Assembly: GCA_009691815.1 (NCBI GenBank)
Contig: SIAL01000007.1
Location: forward strand, 1 to 27,303
Reading direction: 5' to 3'
Length of the DNA: 27,303 bases
Source of the DNA: Gemmataceae bacterium
GTDB lineage: Bacteria > Planctomycetota > Planctomycetia > Gemmatales > Gemmataceae
Of this stretch, positions 16,975 to 24,402 are shown piece after piece; within the stretch, counting starts at the first letter, position 1; each line of letters starts with the position of its first letter. Both the position numbers and the translations under genes were made by a program. A model generated the notes under the pieces. It was not told the DNA's origin. It made no database searches and saw only the letters and a list, made by a program, of their open reading frames with translations.

Positions 16975-18375
16975 CTAACTGTAAATTTCGATGGAGCGAA
17001 CGATCGCTTCAAGGTCGTTGGAAACTTGAACCGGCCGATTCGCAAAATTGGCTCGGCGCACGCCCCGGACCCCGAGAACTTCTTCGAATGTTTTCGGGTC
17101 CGATCCATGGTAAGCAACCGTCGCCGCGGAATCCTTCATTTGGTGGGCAGTGAGGATGCAGACCACCCTGTCGGACGGGGCGATTACCCCCTCTTGTCGG
17201 AGCTGGATCAAGCCGGCAACACTTGCCGCGGAGGCGGGTTCACACCCCAGCCCCCCAGCGCCGACCATGGCCTTGGCATCGAGAATTTCCTGATCGGTGG
17301 TTTGGCGAACCACCCCATCCATCGCATCAAGGGCCCGCAAAGCCTTGGGCAGGTTAACGGGTCGGTTGATTTCGATGGCACTGGCAAGAGTGTCGGCCCG
17401 GCGCTTTGACTCGTCAAGTTGGCGATAATAGCGATCCACAATAGTTTTATCCCAACAGCCGCCTTGCCACCGCAATCCGTCATGATTGAAAAGTTGAAAA
17501 CAAGTATCGGCGCCCGCCGCGTTAATAATGGCCAATCGAGGTAGTCGATTCACCAAACCAAGGGCTTTGAGTTCCAGAAAAGCCTTGCCGAAAGCCGAGC
17601 TGTTCCCAAGGTTGCCACCTGGAACCACGATCCAATCGGGCACTTCCCAGTTGAGCGATTCAAGGACACGAAACATGATGGTTTTTTGGCCTTCCAAACG
17701 AAAGGGATTGATGCTGTTAACAAGATACACGCCAAGTCGTTTCGCCATTTGCTGGACTTGGTGCATGGCATCGTCAAAATCGCCCTCGATTTGAATGGTC
17801 AGGGCGCCATGGTCAAGAGCTTGGGCCAATTTTCCATAGCTAATTTTTCCCGAGCCGACAAAAACAATCCCCTTCATTTGGCTTGTAGCCGAACAATAAA
17901 TGGCAAGGCTTGCGGATGTGTTTCCGGTGCTGGCACAAGCGGCCCGGCGGGCGCCGGTCATGCGGGCATGGGAAAATGCCGCGGTCATGCCGTTGTCCTT
18001 AAAGCTGCCCGATGGGTTCATGCCTTCGTATTGAAGAAACAAACTGCCCGCGTCCATTCCAATGCGTTTGCCTATAAAATCGGCTTTTTGTAATAAGGTT
18101 TGACCTTCACCAATGGTGAGGATTTTTTCGTCAGGCACAAAGGGCAACAGCTTTCGAAAGCGCCAAACACCGCTGAAATCCAGGGGATTCGAGCGTGTTT
18201 GCCACGCTTTTTCAAACTCTTTTAGCGACTTTGGAACGGGAAGCCGATCCCAGTCGTACAGGACATCCATTAGCCCATTGCACTTGGGACAGGCGAAGCT
18301 GGTATCGTCATGAGATAGGGTATGGCCACAATCCGGTCGGATACATTTCTGATAAACCAATTCTGTAACTGACAT
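16975..18375 (-). CDS. thrC: Threonine synthase with N-terminal zinc ribbon
   Basis: This 466-residue PLP enzyme converts O-phosphohomoserine to threonine. The PLP lysine lies in NPSGSFKDNGM (K126), followed by ASTGNTSAS, which binds the cofactor ring and phosphate side, and a late VPGGNLGNSSAF block. Residues 11-32 form a four-cysteine zinc ribbon (C11, C16, C29, C32), a feature of many long threonine synthases. Length is above the roughly 350-residue short form. The start ATG is preceded by AGGCGGGA. A 59-bp gap separates it from the upstream ABC permease gene on the same strand. No other threonine-pathway gene is visible nearby. The related enzymes cysteate synthase and threonine dehydratase are less likely given these motifs, but not excluded. 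Confidence 0.9.
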   Translation of the reverse strand: MSVTELVYQKCIRPDCGHTLSHDDTSFACPKCNGLMDVLYDWDRLPVPKSLKEFEKAWQTRSNPLDFSGVWRFRKLLPFVPDEKILTIGEGQTLLQKADFIGKRIGMDAGSLFLQYEGMNPSGSFKDNGMTAAFSHARMTGARRAACASTGNTSASLAIYCSATSQMKGIVFVGSGKISYGKLAQALDHGALTIQIEGDFDDAMHQVQQMAKRLGVYLVNSINPFRLEGQKTIMFRVLESLNWEVPDWIVVPGGNLGNSSAFGKAFLELKALGLVNRLPRLAIINAAGADTCFQLFNHDGLRWQGGCWDKTIVDRYYRQLDESKRRADTLASAIEINRPVNLPKALRALDAMDGVVRQTTDQEILDAKAMVGAGGLGCEPASAASVAGLIQLRQEGVIAPSDRVVCILTAHQMKDSAATVAYHGSDPKTFEEVLGVRGVRRANFANRPVQVSNDLEAIVRSIEIYS

Positions 18376-18434
18376 CTTCGCTGTCCCGCCTTTTAATCAT
18401 CTTAGCCTTAGCATTAAAACTGTTCCAATTAAAG

Positions 18435-19835
18435 TTATGGATCACGATATGAAAAAACCAAGCACGCCAAGATTAAAGCCAAAACGGTATGCCCAAGTGT
18501 GATTCCGGCACTCTCTTTCCAATCCGAAATTTCTACAGAAAAAGGGGATTTCTCGGCTTCGCGACCCAAAAGCAAATCTTCCTGCAATTTGGTTCGAACA
18601 AAACTGTCGATTTCAGCAGGCCTTGGCAACCAACGGTGAACCCCGGTAATCACCTTACCAAAGGTTGAGTCAGCAATTTTAGGCCCTTGCGCCATGGTCC
18701 CTTCCCCTTGGGGATTAGGTAGCCCAGCCGCAACCTCCGCAACCTGATCCATCATGCGAATGCTGTCCCTAGCCACATTGAGCAAAAAGAGGCTAAACCA
18801 AACAAGACAGGCTGCGATTAAACCAAACACGGCGGACCGGGTCACCACGGATCCCAAGGTAGAAATACTGTGGAGAAACGCATAGTAGAATACGATAACG
18901 GGAATCATCAAAAGCAAAGCTTGGGACCAAACGCCTGATTTGAAGGATATAGTTATCCAAACAGCTCCAAGAATAACCGTTGTTCCAAAACTAATGAATA
19001 ACAATCCGCCGCAATATTTGTAGGTCAAGAGTCGCCAACGGGAAATGGGACGCACAAGGAGAGTTTCCACCGTTCCTTTTTTGAGCATGGCGGGAATAAA
19101 AAAGCTGGTAAGGGCCACACTTAGCAAAAGGGCCACCCAAGTTCCAATCCCGGCAACCAAAATGCTTTCAAGGAGAAGAATTTGGTTGCCCAAGGCATCA
19201 AATGGGGTCATGGGTCTTTTGGAACAATCCAGAATGGTCAAACCCCCAAAAAACATCGACCATTTATGGGGCCATATCCGGCGAAATCCAGGGAGGGGAA
19301 CAATTTCCAATTCGACCTGATCAAGCTTTGTAGATCCACCCGCGGAAACCAATTTTACACTTTTTACGACAACAACAGGTGTGTTGGCGACCTTGCCAAA
19401 GTGTTCCTTTAGGAATGATTCGGAATCCGAAGCGCCCCGATTTTTGGCAATTTCTGGGGCCAATTCCAAGCGGAGTTTCCATTCCGAGGTGGGTAAGTTT
19501 CCATCATTAACCACATCGGCTGTTAGATTGATCGCTTTCGCTTCTAGCAGAACGATTTTTGCGTCACTTTGACGAAAAATCCCCTGAAAAGCCTCAAATA
19601 GCCCGTTTCCGTCAACCCTTCGGCCCCCAACCCTCCTTTGGGGGCCTTGTCTACCCTCGGCTCCGGTTAGGCCGGTGATCAAGTTACCTATGACTACTTT
19701 ACCCATGGGAAGCGGTTCAAAAGACATTGTCAGTCCTAAAAGGACTAAAATGCCACCAATGATCCCAATGATCCAAAATATACGGGCGTCGAGTGCCTCG
19801 CGGATGCTGTCTTTGAGAATGGCGATGAATTGCAT
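18435..19835 (-). CDS. ABC-2 type transporter permease
   Basis: The 466-residue membrane protein has about six transmembrane segments: one near 20-41, then a large outside domain (about 45-215), then five more (about 222-250, 265-292, 297-322, 330-352 and a C-terminal one near 440-462). The LVRPISRWRLLTYKYCGGL segment after the second helix is the typical contact region of ABC-2 exporters. It is the partner of the ATPase gene just upstream, whose stop is 26 nt before this ATG (GAGG is five bases upstream). The external domain includes an unusual Gly/Arg-rich stretch near 57-75. Substrate cannot be told from sequence. Confidence 0.9.
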   Translation of the reverse strand: MQFIAILKDSIREALDARIFWIIGIIGGILVLLGLTMSFEPLPMGKVVIGNLITGLTGAEGRQGPQRRVGGRRVDGNGLFEAFQGIFRQSDAKIVLLEAKAINLTADVVNDGNLPTSEWKLRLELAPEIAKNRGASDSESFLKEHFGKVANTPVVVVKSVKLVSAGGSTKLDQVELEIVPLPGFRRIWPHKWSMFFGGLTILDCSKRPMTPFDALGNQILLLESILVAGIGTWVALLLSVALTSFFIPAMLKKGTVETLLVRPISRWRLLTYKYCGGLLFISFGTTVILGAVWITISFKSGVWSQALLLMIPVIVFYYAFLHSISTLGSVVTRSAVFGLIAACLVWFSLFLLNVARDSIRMMDQVAEVAAGLPNPQGEGTMAQGPKIADSTFGKVITGVHRWLPRPAEIDSFVRTKLQEDLLLGREAEKSPFSVEISDWKESAGITLGHTVLALILACLVFSYRDP

Positions 19836-19861
19836 AAAGGCCTCGGTTGTCCAACCTATGA

Positions 19862-20806
19862 TTAGGCGGAAACCGCCTCCCTCTGTCCCAAGCTTTTCAA
19901 ATACACATCCTCAAGACTTTCGCGGCGTGGCTGCAAAAACCTAAGACCCGCGGGATCCTCTCCGGCAAGTTTAACCAACTCACCAAAGACTGCCTCCGAC
20001 TCGGGAAACACTTCCCATTGATGCGGGGGCGATGCTCCCGGTTTTTCCATAACAGAGCATTGTACACCCTTTGCCATTAGGATCTGTCGAAAGGCAATTG
20101 GGTCGCCGGCAAATCCAAAAATCCAGGAAGGGCGACTACCTGTTAACTCGGTCAATGAGCCTTCACGGACCATTTTTCCCTTGTTGAGAATGGCTACCCG
20201 GTCGGAAACCAGTTCTACCTCACCTAAAAGGTGGCTATTGAGAAACAGAGTCTTTCCCATTCTTTTGAGGTCCAACATAAGGTCCCGGATTTCACGGCGA
20301 CCTACCGGATCAACACCATCGGTTGGCTCATCCAAAAAAATTAAATCCGGATCATGGATAAGGGCTTGCGCAATCCCAATCCTTTGTTTCATTCCTTTGG
20401 AATATTCACGAATCCGAACGGTTTCGCGGCCACCCAAACCGACCCGGTCGAGCCAAAATCCAATTCGTTTCCGGCGTTCTTGCCTAGGAATGCCCTGGAG
20501 GCCGCCATAAAACTCGAGCAAACTGGGGCCAGTATGATATTCCGGGAAACGGTGATCCTCGGGGAGGTAACCGATTTTTCGTCTGGCTTGGACGCTGCCC
20601 ACTGGAAAACCCAAAACTTGGGCGGTACCCTCCGAGGGCTTTAGAATTCCCAAAAGTACCTTGATTAGGGTGGTTTTGCCCGCCCCGTTTTGCCCAAGTA
20701 ACGAGAAAACAGTCCCGGGCTCCACACTCAGGTTAACGCCCACAAGGGCTTCAAAGCGTCGAAATCGCTTGGTAAGGCCGGAAACACAAAGTACCGGGCC
20801 TGCCAT
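19862..20806 (-). CDS. ABC transporter ATP-binding protein, ABC-2 exporter type
   Basis: The 314-residue ATPase has a complete nucleotide-binding domain: Walker A GQNGAGKTT (K44), the Q-loop region near PEDHRFPEY, the signature YSKGMKQ (about 135-141), Walker B LIFLDEP with catalytic E160, and the switch histidine in LNSHLLGEVE. The CcmA/NatA-like C-terminal extension (about 220-314) is typical of drug- or polymer-export ATPases. The open frame extends to an ATG at 20878, but I chose the ATG at 20806, which has AAAGGGG about seven bases upstream; the longer frame adds 24 residues with no domain. It drives the permease encoded next. Confidence 0.93.
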   Translation of the reverse strand: MAGPVLCVSGLTKRFRRFEALVGVNLSVEPGTVFSLLGQNGAGKTTLIKVLLGILKPSEGTAQVLGFPVGSVQARRKIGYLPEDHRFPEYHTGPSLLEFYGGLQGIPRQERRKRIGFWLDRVGLGGRETVRIREYSKGMKQRIGIAQALIHDPDLIFLDEPTDGVDPVGRREIRDLMLDLKRMGKTLFLNSHLLGEVELVSDRVAILNKGKMVREGSLTELTGSRPSWIFGFAGDPIAFRQILMAKGVQCSVMEKPGASPPHQWEVFPESEAVFGELVKLAGEDPAGLRFLQPRRESLEDVYLKSLGQREAVSA

Positions 20807-20913
20807 AATTAACCCCTTTGGAATAAACCCTTGCTTCCCTATATGTATTATGATTTCATAGCTACTTCGCCTTTCCAATTCTTTGTGATTGAAGTCCCCA
20901 TTTGGAGCAAGTC
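20807..20913. promoter_or_regulatory. AT-rich divergent promoter region
   Basis: These 107 bp lie between the divergent starts of the ABC ATPase and glutamate dehydrogenase genes and must hold promoters for both. The middle (20839-20860) is AT-rich. On the plus strand TTGCTT (20831-20836) and TTTCAT (20854-20859) are 17 nt apart, a weak match. No convincing minus-strand pair was found. Confidence 0.3.
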
Positions 20914-22203
20914 ATGACTCTCAATTCTCCTTACCATTCCCATGTTCCCTCTATGCTTGAGGATTCCCCCAGTTTTCGCATGGCTCGGCGGCAGCTAGAT
21001 ACCGTTGCCGAGGTAATAAACCTTGACAAAGGCCTATTGCAAAGGCTCGCCTATCCAAAGCGGTCGATGATGGTGTCGATTCCCATCCGGATGGATGATG
21101 GCCGAACCGAAGTTTTCTTTGGTTACCGGGTTCAACATAGCCTTACTAGCGGGCCCTCCAAAGGGGGGCTTCGCTATCACCCCAGCATCGATATGGGCGA
21201 GGTGACCGCCTTGGCAATGTGGATGAGCTGGAAATGCGGGATCATGAATCTGCCCTTTAGCGGTGCTAAAGGGGGGATCGCGGTCGACCCGGCCAAACTT
21301 AGCAAATCGGAATTGGAACGACTGACGCGGCGTTTCACCGAAGAGGTCCTTTCCATCATCGGACCCCGGCAAGATGTAATGGCGCCCGATATGGGTACCA
21401 ACGAGCAGACCATGGCTTGGATCATGGACACCTATTCCATGAAAATTGGCTATTGTTGTCCCGAGGTGGTCACGGGAAAACCTGTTGAAATCGGCGGTTG
21501 CCTTGGACGGAGGGAAGCAACAGGCCGCGGTGTTACCTATTGCATTCTTGAAGCCTTAAAGGACCTAAAAATTGCTCCCATCGGGACACCGGCGGTGGTT
21601 CAGGGTTTTGGCAATGTCGGTTCGGTCACCTGTCAGGAACTCCATCAACGGGGCATCAAGATCGTGGCTGTAGGAGAACAACATAGCTCGCTAAGAAACC
21701 CCAATGGATTGGATATTCCCGCGCTAAGGGCCTGGGTGGAATCCGGCAAAATGCTCCATGAGTTCCCCGGGGGAGAGTCGATGCCATCGGAACTTTTGCT
21801 CGAGGAACCCTGCACCATACTCATTCCGGCGGCGCTTGATCGGGTCATTACCGCGGAAAATGCAGCTAGGCTTCGCTGTACCTTAGTCGCTGAGGGTGCC
21901 AACGGTCCCACCACCCCTGATGCGGACCTGATCCTCCAGAAAAAAGGGATAATGATAATCCCAGATATCCTTTGTAATGCGGGTGGCGTTACCGTTTCTT
22001 ATTTTGAATGGGTCCAGGATATCCAACAGCTCATGTGGAGCGAGGAAGAGGTCAACCGCAAACTGGAAGACTTGATGCTCAATGCCTATTCCCGGGTTCG
22101 AAACCTTGCCGTTTCCAAGGGGTTGACCATGCGAACAGCGGCTTTGGCCCTTGGGGTGCAAAAAGTCGTGGCCGAAATGACCAAGAGGGGACTGTTTCCA
22201 TGA
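20914..22203 (+). CDS. gdhA: Glutamate dehydrogenase (Glu/Leu/Phe/Val family)
   Basis: The 429-residue enzyme interconverts glutamate and 2-oxoglutarate plus ammonia in the cytoplasm. The three active-site lysines fall at K83 (PSKGGLR), K107 (SWKCGIMNLPF) and K119 (SGAKGGI), with the same 24 and 12 residue spacing as in well-studied glutamate dehydrogenases, and the catalytic aspartate is in APDMGT. The Rossmann glycines are in GFGNVGS, and VAEGANGPTTPDAD follows. Cofactor preference cannot be judged. The ATG at 20914 has GGAG six bases upstream; an in-frame TTG at 20902 would add four residues and is disfavoured. A leucine or phenylalanine dehydrogenase is a less likely reading. The symbol is by family, not by orthology proof. 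Confidence 0.92.
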   Translation: MTLNSPYHSHVPSMLEDSPSFRMARRQLDTVAEVINLDKGLLQRLAYPKRSMMVSIPIRMDDGRTEVFFGYRVQHSLTSGPSKGGLRYHPSIDMGEVTALAMWMSWKCGIMNLPFSGAKGGIAVDPAKLSKSELERLTRRFTEEVLSIIGPRQDVMAPDMGTNEQTMAWIMDTYSMKIGYCCPEVVTGKPVEIGGCLGRREATGRGVTYCILEALKDLKIAPIGTPAVVQGFGNVGSVTCQELHQRGIKIVAVGEQHSSLRNPNGLDIPALRAWVESGKMLHEFPGGESMPSELLLEEPCTILIPAALDRVITAENAARLRCTLVAEGANGPTTPDADLILQKKGIMIIPDILCNAGGVTVSYFEWVQDIQQLMWSEEEVNRKLEDLMLNAYSRVRNLAVSKGLTMRTAALALGVQKVVAEMTKRGLFP

Positions 22204-22258
22204 CATGCTTTGGGTTTGGAGCAAAATAATCGGGATTTTTCCGGTGGAGGGCATCGAC

Positions 22259-22303
22259 ATGAAGCCTATCATAATTTTAAGCATTTCAGTTATCGCACCG
22301 TGA
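22259..22303 (+). CDS. Possible 14-residue leader peptide upstream of moxR
   Basis: An ATG at 22259 opens a hydrophobic peptide, MKPIIILSISVIAP, ending in TGA at 22301-22303. It has the strongest ribosome site in this part of the window, GGTGGAGG eight bases upstream. It is in the same frame as the AAA ATPase gene, whose ATG lies three sense codons after the stop and has only a weak site of its own. It may therefore couple or control translation of the operon. It could also be chance, or reflect a mis-called base at the stop. Confidence 0.35.
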   Translation: MKPIIILSISVIAP

Positions 22304-22312
22304 GATGGCCAC

Positions 22313-23278
22313 ATGAGTACAGTTTTGCCTCAGGCTTTGAACCCAAATCTCAACTCTGGAGTCCAACGCCTCGCTTCAAATCTCAACTCGGTGGTTCTAG
22401 GCAAAACCGAAATTATCGATTTGGTCCTGATTGGGTTGCTTGCCGAGGGGCATTTGCTTTTGGAAGATGTCCCTGGAACAGGGAAATCCCTTTTGGGAAA
22501 AGCCATCGCAAAATCGATCGAGGCCGTTTTCCACCGCATCCAATTCACCCCGGACCTTCTTCCAAGCGACCTGATAGGGACTTCGGTTTTTGATCAAAAA
22601 CGGGGCGAGTTTACTTTTCAAAAAGGTCCCATATTTGGCCAAGTAATCTTGGCGGATGAGATCAACCGCGCCACCCCACGAACCCAATCGGCTCTGCTTG
22701 AGGCCATGGGCGACAGACGGGTAACCGTTGATGGGGTGACACGGGACCTTGGTCCGCCGTTTTTTGTTATCGCCACCCAGAATCCTTTTGAATTCGAAGG
22801 GACCTATCCTTTACCGGAAAGCCAGCTTGACCGATTTTTAATTCGAACCTCCATTGGCTATGCCGATGCCCAAGCCGAGAAACGAATCCTTCGTGAACAT
22901 CGTCTAGGGGAACCGGTGGATGACCTTAAGGCGGTATTAACCACGACCGATTTGATCCAAATTCAGGCGGCCGTGCGCGAAATACCGGTGGAGACAAGCC
23001 TTGAGGATTACCTGATCGAGATTGTGCGGGCCACAAGGCGTCATCCCGCCCTAAGGTTGGGTGCCAGCATGCGCAGTTCGCTGGGACTTTACCGGGCCGC
23101 TCAGGCCAAGGCGTTTCTTTGTAAGCGGGCCTTTGTTTTGCCTGATGATATCAAGCAACTGGCCAGTCCGGTCCTTTCACACCGCATTCATCCCCGCCGG
23201 GGCCAAGGTTCAGAGGCCATTCGTGCGGCGGAGGAGGTTGTCGCGGATATCCTCGAAAAAACACCATGTCCCAGGTAA
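22313..23278 (+). CDS. MoxR-family AAA+ ATPase
   Basis: The 321-residue protein is a complete MoxR ATPase. Walker A is DVPGTGKS (K58, S59), Walker B is VILADEINRA (D115-E116), the sensor region is VIATQNPFEFEGTYPLPESQLDRF, and the C-terminal lid runs from about 225 on (LRLGASMRSSLGLYRAAQA). MoxR proteins are chaperone-like and mature or activate partner proteins, usually those encoded beside them, here DUF58 and transglutaminase. The ATG has a weak GAGATGG upstream, so translation may depend on the small reading frame at 22259. The end overlaps the next gene by 13 nt. It starts 109 bp after glutamate dehydrogenase, so a separate promoter is possible. Confidence 0.93.
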   Translation: MSTVLPQALNPNLNSGVQRLASNLNSVVLGKTEIIDLVLIGLLAEGHLLLEDVPGTGKSLLGKAIAKSIEAVFHRIQFTPDLLPSDLIGTSVFDQKRGEFTFQKGPIFGQVILADEINRATPRTQSALLEAMGDRRVTVDGVTRDLGPPFFVIATQNPFEFEGTYPLPESQLDRFLIRTSIGYADAQAEKRILREHRLGEPVDDLKAVLTTTDLIQIQAAVREIPVETSLEDYLIEIVRATRRHPALRLGASMRSSLGLYRAAQAKAFLCKRAFVLPDDIKQLASPVLSHRIHPRRGQGSEAIRAAEEVVADILEKTPCPR

Positions 23279-24402
23279 CCAAGGCACCACCCGGTCGGCA
23301 AGTTTCCCTCTCGGGCGAAGGCATGGTGTGGTTTTTGTCTTCTGTTGGCCTCTTGGCGGTGGGCGTTTCCAAGAACATCAATCTCTTGAGCCTTTTGGGC
23401 TGCATGATGGCATGCCTCCTTGGATTAAACCTTTTGTTGCCCCTTTGGAGGTCGCGTTTATCCTTTTCTACGATTCGTGTAGCGGGCACACCCGTGGTCG
23501 GGATACGGCATCCTGTCGAAATTTTTCTTCACCCCGAAAAGACCATTAAATATCCTTTTCAAATCCGCCTCGACGATAGCCTCGGAAATCAGGCTACTCT
23601 TTGGCATTTAAATGGCTTGCCTGCCGGGCCGGGATATATCCACGGCTTTTGGAACCCCACCAAAAGGGGTTGGATTGCCCTAGGGCCACTAGAGGCGCTT
23701 TCCCGCTATCCTTTCGGTTTGGCAAAGGCCAACATGCGCCTTGCCGGGGGGGATTCTGTCCTTGTTCACCCCGCAACCGCTCTCATCCAATGGGACACCC
23801 TTTTGAAGGCGATTCCTTGGAGCTCTAGAAATCGTCGTCAACAAATGGTGGGTTCCCGAGTGGCGAGACCTCGGCCATTTGCTCAAGAAGAATTTCACGC
23901 CATGCGAAATTTTCGTCCAGGGGACAGCCCACGCCTTGTCCATTGGCGAACAAGCGCCCGCAAAGGCTTGCTAATTGTTCGCGAATTTGAAGACCCTCCC
24001 AACCGTGAGTTGGTGTTGGAGTTTGACCCGCTTGAAACGCCTGATCGTTATCGGGAGTCTGCTATCTCCTTTGTTGCCAGTTTCCTTCATGGTTGGTTTC
24101 AACAAGGACATGGCAAGCTTAGTCTCCGCTTGTGCGGAAGTTCTCCACTTGGGCTTGCCTCAATACCTGATCTTGGGACGGTAAATCTTGTCTTGGATTG
24201 GTTGGCGGAATGGACGCCGGGGAAACAAATCTGGCCAACCATTCAAAACCATGAACCGGACGGCCCTCCGGTCCTTCGCATTGGAACAAACTTGGAGGGT
24301 ACATCTGCCCCGTCAAGAAAGATGGAAACTTTGCTTATTGATTTTTCTCGTCCCGAAACGATTCCGTTTTGGAGCATGGATCGCTTGGGGGGTGGCAAAT
24401 GA
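23266..24402 (+). CDS. DUF58 domain membrane protein
   Basis: The 378-residue protein has two N-terminal membrane helices (about 19-37 and 40-62), an extended middle, then the DUF58 core. The diagnostic stretch is FRPGDSPRLVHWRTSARKG (about 214-232), with LLIVREFE after it. DUF58 proteins sit with MoxR ATPases and are thought to be their clients; the region after the core resembles a von Willebrand A-like fold (LVLEFDPLET). Its start lies 13 nt inside moxR and its TGA overlaps the ATG of the transglutaminase gene (ATGA), so the three are translationally linked. Confidence 0.92.
   Translation: MSQVTKAPPGRQVSLSGEGMVWFLSSVGLLAVGVSKNINLLSLLGCMMACLLGLNLLLPLWRSRLSFSTIRVAGTPVVGIRHPVEIFLHPEKTIKYPFQIRLDDSLGNQATLWHLNGLPAGPGYIHGFWNPTKRGWIALGPLEALSRYPFGLAKANMRLAGGDSVLVHPATALIQWDTLLKAIPWSSRNRRQQMVGSRVARPRPFAQEEFHAMRNFRPGDSPRLVHWRTSARKGLLIVREFEDPPNRELVLEFDPLETPDRYRESAISFVASFLHGWFQQGHGKLSLRLCGSSPLGLASIPDLGTVNLVLDWLAEWTPGKQIWPTIQNHEPDGPPVLRIGTNLEGTSAPSRKMETLLIDFSRPETIPFWSMDRLGGGK

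Noticed and set aside
22228..22244. CGGGA-TTT-TTCCG hairpin after glutamate dehydrogenase as a terminator
   Set aside because: The stem has five pairs including a G-T pair, a three-base loop and no T-tract, so it is too weak to call.
22210..22593. 127-codon frame overlapping the start of moxR
   Set aside because: It overlaps the conserved Walker A region of MoxR in another frame and its product is low-complexity and unlike any family.
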